DNA of 64,000 nt from Pseudomonadota bacterium (lineage in GTDB: Bacteria > Pseudomonadota > Gammaproteobacteria > Acidiferrobacterales > Acidiferrobacteraceae): NCBI GenBank assembly GCA_021819245.1, contig JAKARI010000006.1, positions 31,750 through 95,749 on the forward strand, given 5' to 3'. Positions 58,879 through 64,000 of the stretch are shown here, in pieces (the stretch's first letter is position 1; each line of letters opens with the position of its first letter). Made by a program: the position numbers and the translations under genes. Under the pieces are notes generated by a model. That model was given only the letters and a program-made list of their open reading frames with translations. It was not told the origin of the DNA and did not search any database.

Positions 58879-61800
58879 ATGTTCGAGGCGGTATGGGTGG
58901 CTGATCGCGGCATCGGAGGAGCGCGTGTCCGGGAAACCCTGGAGCGCCAGGGTATCACGGCGGTGTCTATCCCAGAGGCGGCCCTCTCAGGGGCGGATAG
59001 TGGAACGATTGCAGCCCTGGCGGCAGCATCGGGGGCGCAGGCTGTTCATCCGGGATATGGGGCTCTGCGGCGCTATGCGGACCTGGCGCATGCCCTGGCG
59101 CGCCATCAGATCCCGTTTGCGGGCGCGCGTGCGTGCGATATCGAGGCCTTCTCCGACGCGGCCTCGGCGCGGGGCTTGGCATACGAGGCCGGTCTGACGC
59201 TTTTGCCAAAGAGCCGGCCGCTCGACAACCTGGAAAGCATCCTGGCAGTGGCCGCGGCGATCGGCTATCCGGTCGCGGTGCGCTGCGAGGCCCTGGGCCG
59301 GGAGCAACAGTGTGCGCATCCCAAGGGGCTACGGGCGGTGTGGGAGGAATGGCGCAGCGCGCTGTCGCGAGATCCGCAGGCGGTGTGCGTGGAACGGCAT
59401 CTGGCTCGCGCCCGTTGCCTGGAGGTCCCCTTATGGGCCGATGGGCGTGGGGCCGCGCAGGCCCTGGGGGTGCATGATGCGATTCTGCGGCGCGATGGCC
59501 ACGTGCTGCTGGAGGAGGCGCCGGCCGGGCGATTGGGGGCCGGCGAACGGGATCGCCTTGCCGATATGGCGGTACGGCTTGCACGCAGTGTGCACTATCG
59601 ATCTGCGGCCGTGGCGCGTTTTCTTTATGACGAGCATAGCCGCACGCCTTATTTCGTGGGCCTTCATGCGGCACTTGGGCCTTCCCACGAACTCGCATCG
59701 ATGGTCACCGGCATCGATTTCGCCTGGTGGACGCTGCGGCTTGCGGCCGGCGAGGACGCGGCGCCCGACTGCGACGACCGCTCAGGCGCCGGCCATGCGA
59801 TTGTCGCGCACGTGCGTGCCTGGGGCTGGACGCGCGCAGTGGCGGGCTCTGGGCGGGTGGAATCGGTGTCGTGGCCACCAGGGGCGCAGGTGACGGCCGC
59901 CATCGGGCCGGGGTCTGAGGTGACCGCCGCAGACGACGGCGATCTCGTACAGGTCGGGGTCAGGGCCGGGGGCCGCGCGGACGCGTGGCGGGCGCTGGGA
60001 GAGGCGCTGGACCATACCGTCGTGCGCGGTGTCGAGACCAATCGCGACTGCCTGCGTGCATGGGCCAAGGACCCGCAGGTGCGCGAGGGCGGGCCGCATG
60101 CGGATGCGATGGCCCCTGGCCTGTGCCCGGCACCGATCATCGAGGTCCTAAAGGGCGGGGCGCAGACGACGATTCAGGATTGGCCAGGGCGGCTCGGCTA
60201 TTGGCAGGTGGGCGTGCCACCGTCCGGGCCCATGGATGCGCTTGCCCATCGTTTTGCCAACGGACTGGTGGGCAATGGCCCCGATGCCGCGGTTCTGGAG
60301 ATGACGCTCGTGGGCCCCCGTCTTAAGTTCCATGCGCCGGCCCTGATCGTGCTCACCGGCGCGCCGTTTTCGGCGCGGCTCGATGGGCAGGTGCTGCCGA
60401 TGTGGCAGGTCTGCCGCGCCGAGGCGGGGAGCGAGCTTGTATGCGGTAGCGCGCGCGCAGCGGGCGCGCGCGCCTATCTCGCGGTCCAGGGCGGTTTCGC
60501 GGGGGACCGCTATCTCGGCAGCGCGGCGACGTTTACGCTGGGGGGGCTGGGCGGTCATGAAGGGCGCGCCCTGAAGGCCGGCGACCGGCTGATCATAGCC
60601 CCGATTCGCGACGATACGCGCGCCGGTTGCCAGCTCCCGCGCCGCCTGCGGCCGCGCTACGAGCGCCACTGGACGCTCGGGGTCCTGTATGGGCCACACG
60701 GGGCCGATGATTTCTTTACGACGCCTGATATCGACGCCTTCTTTGCCGCGGATTGGCAGGTCCATCCGCAATCGAACCGCACGGGCGTCCGATTGATAGG
60801 GCCGCGCCCGCGCTGGGCACGCCGTGATGGCGGCGAGGCGGGTCTCCATCCCTCGAATATTCATGACAATGCCTACGCCATTGGCGCAGTCGATTACACC
60901 GGAGACATGCCGGTGATCTTAGGGCCAGACGGCCCGAGTCTCGGGGGCTTTGTGTGTCCGGCGGTGGTGGCGTCCGCCGAGCTCTGGAAGCTGGGGCAGC
61001 TGCGTCCGGGGGATACGGTCCGCTTCGAGCGCTTAAGCCTTTCTGCCGCGCGCACCGCACATGCGCGCCAGGAGCAGGCCTTGAGCCTGCGTCCGCCATC
61101 CTTTGAGGTGAGATTGCCGGTCGCAGCCGGCATCGGCGATGCCCGCGAGGCGGTCATCGGTCGCATCGACGGCGCGGGGGAGCGGCCCGCGGTCTTATAT
61201 CGGCGCGCCGGCGACGCCAATGTCCTGATCGAATATGGGCCACCGGTACTCGATATCGGCCTGCGCCTGCGGGTTCACGCGCTCATGGAGTGGCTAGAGG
61301 CGCGCCGGGGCGGGCTACTGCGCGATGCCGTGATCGATCTGACCCCCGGGATCCGCTCGCTTCAGGTCCATTACGACCCCGGCCGCTTGTCGCAGGCGGG
61401 GCTGGTTGCGATCCTGCGGGATGCCGAGGCCGATCTGGGCGAGTTGCGCGATGCCTGTGTGGCATCGCGCATCGTGCATCTGCCGCTGGCCTGGGATGAC
61501 AGCCAGACGCGGCTTGCAACCGCCCGTTATCAGCAGCTCGTGCGCCGCGATGCCCCCTGGTGTCCCCGCAATATCGAGTTCATTCGCCGCATCAATGGGC
61601 TAGACAGCGAGGAGGCGGTCCGCAATATCGTGCTGGCCGCCGAGTATCTCGTACTGGGCCTGGGGGACGTATATCTCGGGGCCCCGGTCGCGACCCCGAT
61701 CGATCCCCGTCACAGGCTCGTCACCACCAAGTACAACCCGGCGCGCACCTGGACCCCGGAGAACGCCGTGGGCATCGGCGGGGCCTATCTGTGCATCTAT

Positions 61801-62151
61801 GGCATGGAGGGTCCCGGGGGCTATCAGTTCGTGGGGCGGACCGTGCAGATGTGGAACCGCGGCCCGGCGGCGCCACCGTTTACGGATGGGGCCCCCTGGT
61901 TGTTGCGGTTTTTTGATCGCATCCGGTTTTTCTTGGTGAGTGAAGACGAGTTGCTGGGGATGCGTGCGGATTTCGCGCGCGGCCAGTTGCCATTGCGGAT
62001 CGAGGAGGGGCACTTTTCCTGGGCCGAGTACCAGCGGTTCCTGGAGGCCGAACGATCCGGCATCGAGGCCTTCAAGGCGCGCCAGCAGGCGGCATTCGTG
62101 CGCGAGCGCGAGTCCTGGGCCGAGGAGGGCTTGGCGCGTGGCCTGGGCTGA
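58879..62151 (+). CDS. Urea/guanidine carboxylase-like protein lacking biotin functions
   Basis: A 1090-residue protein with the domain order of urea or guanidine carboxylase but missing parts. Residues 1-400 align with biotin carboxylase: HPGYG at 57-61 is kept. However, the NRGEIA start reads DRGIGG, the Gly-rich ATP loop is replaced by EALGREQQ (137-144), the catalytic region before EEAP is altered ([12 protein letters not shown] at 204-215), and the E-N-R-QVE active site reads [11 protein letters not shown] (260-270). Residues 420-735 are the AHS2/KipA half of the carboxyltransferase ([20 protein letters not shown]) and 742-1000 the AHS1/KipI half ([20 protein letters not shown]). The family linker runs to 1090 and then stops; the biotinyl domain with its AMKM-type lysine is absent. 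The frame is uninterrupted. It may act as a biotin-independent enzyme or a scaffold. Confidence 0.88.
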   Translation: MFEAVWVADRGIGGARVRETLERQGITAVSIPEAALSGADSGTIAALAAASGAQAVHPGYGALRRYADLAHALARHQIPFAGARACDIEAFSDAASARGLAYEAGLTLLPKSRPLDNLESILAVAAAIGYPVAVRCEALGREQQCAHPKGLRAVWEEWRSALSRDPQAVCVERHLARARCLEVPLWADGRGAAQALGVHDAILRRDGHVLLEEAPAGRLGAGERDRLADMAVRLARSVHYRSAAVARFLYDEHSRTPYFVGLHAALGPSHELASMVTGIDFAWWTLRLAAGEDAAPDCDDRSGAGHAIVAHVRAWGWTRAVAGSGRVESVSWPPGAQVTAAIGPGSEVTAADDGDLVQVGVRAGGRADAWRALGEALDHTVVRGVETNRDCLRAWAKDPQVREGGPHADAMAPGLCPAPIIEVLKGGAQTTIQDWPGRLGYWQVGVPPSGPMDALAHRFANGLVGNGPDAAVLEMTLVGPRLKFHAPALIVLTGAPFSARLDGQVLPMWQVCRAEAGSELVCGSARAAGARAYLAVQGGFAGDRYLGSAATFTLGGLGGHEGRALKAGDRLIIAPIRDDTRAGCQLPRRLRPRYERHWTLGVLYGPHGADDFFTTPDIDAFFAADWQVHPQSNRTGVRLIGPRPRWARRDGGEAGLHPSNIHDNAYAIGAVDYTGDMPVILGPDGPSLGGFVCPAVVASAELWKLGQLRPGDTVRFERLSLSAARTAHARQEQALSLRPPSFEVRLPVAAGIGDAREAVIGRIDGAGERPAVLYRRAGDANVLIEYGPPVLDIGLRLRVHALMEWLEARRGGLLRDAVIDLTPGIRSLQVHYDPGRLSQAGLVAILRDAEADLGELRDACVASRIVHLPLAWDDSQTRLATARYQQLVRRDAPWCPRNIEFIRRINGLDSEEAVRNIVLAAEYLVLGLGDVYLGAPVATPIDPRHRLVTTKYNPARTWTPENAVGIGGAYLCIYGMEGPGGYQFVGRTVQMWNRGPAAPPFTDGAPWLLRFFDRIRFFLVSEDELLGMRADFARGQLPLRIEEGHFSWAEYQRFLEAERSGIEAFKARQQAAFVRERESWAEEGLARGLG

Positions 62152-62264
62152 CGGCATGCCTGATGGCCGTTTGTGGCGCCGAGGGCTTGGTGGCGCACGG
62201 CCCTCGTATTAAGCTTGGCCGCGGTTGCGCCCTGTGCCGAGCTAATACCAGCCGCTCGGGCGCC

Positions 62265-62287
62265 GCCTCGCAGAGGGGCTGCGAGGC
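62265..62287 (+). promoter_or_regulatory. Perfect hairpin just before the antiporter start
   Basis: GCCTCGCAG, loop AGGGG, CTGCGAGGC: a perfect 9-bp stem ending 9 bases before ATG 62297. There is no T run, so it is not a simple terminator. It covers the region where the ribosome site should lie (GCGAGGC) and could control translation. Confidence 0.5.
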
Positions 62288-62296
62288 CGTTGCGGG

Positions 62297-63604
62297 ATGA
62301 AGGCGATGTCGGGTGGGCATGGGGCTCAAGTAGCGCAATCGGCCGAGCAGGTCCTGTATTTCGTGCTGCTCGAGTTGGTGGTGATCATCGCTGCGGCACG
62401 CATCCTGGGGTGGCTTGCAAGAAAGGCCGGCCAGCCGCGCTCGGTCGGCGAGATCGTGGCCGGCCTGTGCCTTGGGCCGTCGCTTTTTGGCCATTTTAAC
62501 CCCGCGTTTTTTTCCTATGTCTTCGGCAGCGCCTCCCATCTGCCGCTTGTGATCATGAGCCAGATCGGCCTTACGCTGCTCATGTTTCAGATCGGCATGG
62601 GTTTTGATTTTTCCCATCTCAAAGAGACCGCGAACGGGCGGGCGGCCGCGGCCATCGCCATCGGTTCGATTATCCCGCCCTTTGTGCTGGGTGTCGCCAC
62701 GGGCTTCATCTCGCAGCCAGGGCTAGCCCCGGGGATCCCGGTCATCCCCTATAGCCTTTTTCTGGGCACGGCCTTTGCTATCACCGCGGTGCCCATTCTG
62801 GGGCGGATTTTGATGGAGTATGGCCTGGCGCGGACACGCGTAGGGGCGATTACCATCAGTGCGGCGGCGGTCAACGACGTGATCGGCTGGTTATTGCTGC
62901 TTGCCGTGGCGGCCTTTGCGAGCGCGCGGTTTTCGGCGGGTGCCATGGCGTGGCGCTTTGCCTCCCTTGCCCTCTACCTGGTCGTAGGTTTCGGGATAGT
63001 CAGGCCGCTTGTGCGGCGTGCGCTGGCGCGGCTGTCGTGGCCGGATGGGCCGGGGCTGCCGCCGGATGTGCTGGCGTTTACGCTGCTTGCGGTGTTCGTA
63101 TCCGGCATGATCACCTATGAGATCGGCATCTTTACGATTTTCGGCGGTTTTGTGATGGGGGTGATCGTCAACGACAATGTCGAATTCGTGACCCGGTTTC
63201 GGCAAACCGTCGGCGATTTCATCATGGTGTTCTTCTTGCCGATCTTTTTTACCTACGCCGGCCTGCGCGCGGACCTGTCTGGCATAGATAGCGGCGCGCT
63301 GTGGTTTTGGTGCGCGGCTATTGTCCTCGCGGCAACGGCGGGCAAGGGTATCGGGGCCTATGCCGGCGCCCGCATCGGGGGCCTAAGCGCCGCGTCCGCG
63401 GCGGCGGTGGCGGCCCTTATGAATACGCGCGGGTTGATGGAGCTTATCGTCATCAATATTGGGTATAGCGCGGGCTTCATCCCGCACATCGTCTATACGC
63501 TGCTCGTGGTCATGGCGATTGTGACGACCGTGGTCACCGGGCCCGCGCTGCGTGTGTTTTTGCCAAGGAGCGGCCATATCATTCCGCACGATATCGATGC
63601 CTAG
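62297..63604 (+). CDS. Cation:proton antiporter, CPA2 (KefB-like) family
   Basis: A 435-residue membrane protein with about 12 helices. The family pattern RSVGEIVAGLCLGPSLFG, FAITAVPILGRILMEYGL and AAAVNDVIGWLL carries the acidic transport residues of Na+/H+ or K+/H+ exchangers. KefB-type regulatory TrkA_N (NAD-binding) domains are absent, so it is a transport-only form. MNTRGLMELIVINIGY near the end is also typical. A role in pH or K+ homeostasis is likely; the ion is unknown. Confidence 0.9.
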   Translation: MKAMSGGHGAQVAQSAEQVLYFVLLELVVIIAAARILGWLARKAGQPRSVGEIVAGLCLGPSLFGHFNPAFFSYVFGSASHLPLVIMSQIGLTLLMFQIGMGFDFSHLKETANGRAAAAIAIGSIIPPFVLGVATGFISQPGLAPGIPVIPYSLFLGTAFAITAVPILGRILMEYGLARTRVGAITISAAAVNDVIGWLLLLAVAAFASARFSAGAMAWRFASLALYLVVGFGIVRPLVRRALARLSWPDGPGLPPDVLAFTLLAVFVSGMITYEIGIFTIFGGFVMGVIVNDNVEFVTRFRQTVGDFIMVFFLPIFFTYAGLRADLSGIDSGALWFWCAAIVLAATAGKGIGAYAGARIGGLSAASAAAVAALMNTRGLMELIVINIGYSAGFIPHIVYTLLVVMAIVTTVVTGPALRVFLPRSGHIIPHDIDA

Positions 63605-63823
63605 GAGGGGGGTCGCGGCCGGCCGGATCCCCAATAGGGGGGCAGGTCTTGCGCTGACGTTGCAGGCTGGGCGCGTGTATCGGGCCGGCGCCTTAGGGCC
63701 GTGGGAGAGGCGCCATGCGACAGGTACGCCGTGGGGGGTTTGCCCTGTTAGAGGGCGGGCATTCACGCCAGGGGACATATCCGCCCAGCAGCGCGCGCCG
63801 TCCGTCGTAGAGAAAGACGGTAC
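63605..63823. other. Intergenic region after the antiporter
   Basis: No gene is seen; together with the tRNA promoter region it fills the 319 bases between the antiporter and tRNA-Glu. Confidence 0.5.
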
Positions 63824-63852
63824 TTGATTTTGGGGCAGGTTGCTCTTAAAGT
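63824..63852 (+). promoter_or_regulatory. Sigma-70 promoter of tRNA-Glu
   Basis: -35 TTGATT (63824-63829), a 17-base spacer and -10 TAAAGT (63847-63852), about 70 bases before the mature tRNA. Confidence 0.55.
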
Positions 63853-63923
63853 ACCGAGCCTTCTTTGCCCACTGCCGTTGTGGCGGCCAGCGTGGCCGCG
63901 GGCACGGAGTGTCTGATCTATGA

Positions 63924-63999
63924 GTCCCCATCGTCTAGAGGCCTAGGACATCGCCCTTTCACGGCGGTAACAGGGGTTCGAATCCCCTTGGGGACGCCA
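63924..63999 (+). tRNA. tRNA-Glu (anticodon TTC)
   Basis: A 76-base tRNA with encoded CCA. The acceptor GTCCCCA pairs with TGGGGAC, the anticodon loop CTTTCAC gives TTC, and GGGGTTCGAATCCCC forms the T arm. The window ends one base after it. Confidence 0.96.
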
Positions 64000-64000
64000 A

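Overview
The window is a GC-rich, gene-dense stretch of a gammaproteobacterial chromosome. It carries two tRNA genes, no rRNA, no intact insertion sequence and no CRISPR array. The blocks sdhCDAB-sdhE, rpoE-rseA-rseB, lepA-lepB-DUF4845-rnc-era-recO-pdxJ-acpS and accA-tilS / pyrG-kdsA-eno-ftsB are typical of Gammaproteobacteria. A free-living chemolithotroph-type lineage such as Acidiferrobacterales would fit, but that placement is inference from gene content, not a search result. Many neighbouring genes overlap by 4 bases (ATGA or GTGA), so most of the window is organised as tight operons.

Layout. 0-12 kb: housekeeping genes (accA 3' end, tilS, pyrG, kdsA, eno, ftsB, ygfZ on the minus strand, sdhCDAB-sdhE-serS). 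12-16.1 kb: tRNA-Ser followed by a scrambled accessory patch. It has a 134-136 base duplication of the tRNA 3' end and its flank, an intact ParE-type toxin-antitoxin pair, a frameshifted MNT/HepT pair, a copied HepT fragment, and a 94-base copy of part of the neighbouring RIO kinase gene. 16.1-25 kb: an unrecognised 387-residue protein, an NRAMP-like transporter with a small membrane partner, DedA, a TonB-dependent receptor, purU, yajD and cspA. 25.5-30.6 kb: an osmoregulated periplasmic glucan locus in which opgH looks split into two reading frames and opgG encodes a lipoprotein. 30.8-34.7 kb: an RhlE helicase, a decayed VapBC-like module, DUF2784 and uppP. 34.7-48.8 kb: nadB, the sigma-E cluster, the lepA-to-acpS operon, yggX, an A-type Fe-S carrier, an ATP-grasp enzyme and an AI-2E family transporter. 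49-54.3 kb: two small unknowns, a Dda-like helicase, Uup and YccF. 54.5-62.2 kb: a guanidine-I riboswitch and the operon it controls. 62.3-64 kb: a cation:proton antiporter and tRNA-Glu.

The most unusual part is the riboswitch operon. It has the expected parts of a guanidine-utilisation locus: an ABC importer and two DUF1989 (urea-carboxylase-associated) proteins. Its last gene encodes a 1090-residue 'urea/guanidine carboxylase' whose biotin-carboxylase domain keeps the fold-level similarity but has lost the ATP-grasp glycine loop and the catalytic residues. The protein also stops before the biotin-carrier domain. No allophanate hydrolase follows. The reading frame is open throughout, so this looks like a retained protein with a changed, biotin-independent role, not simple decay.
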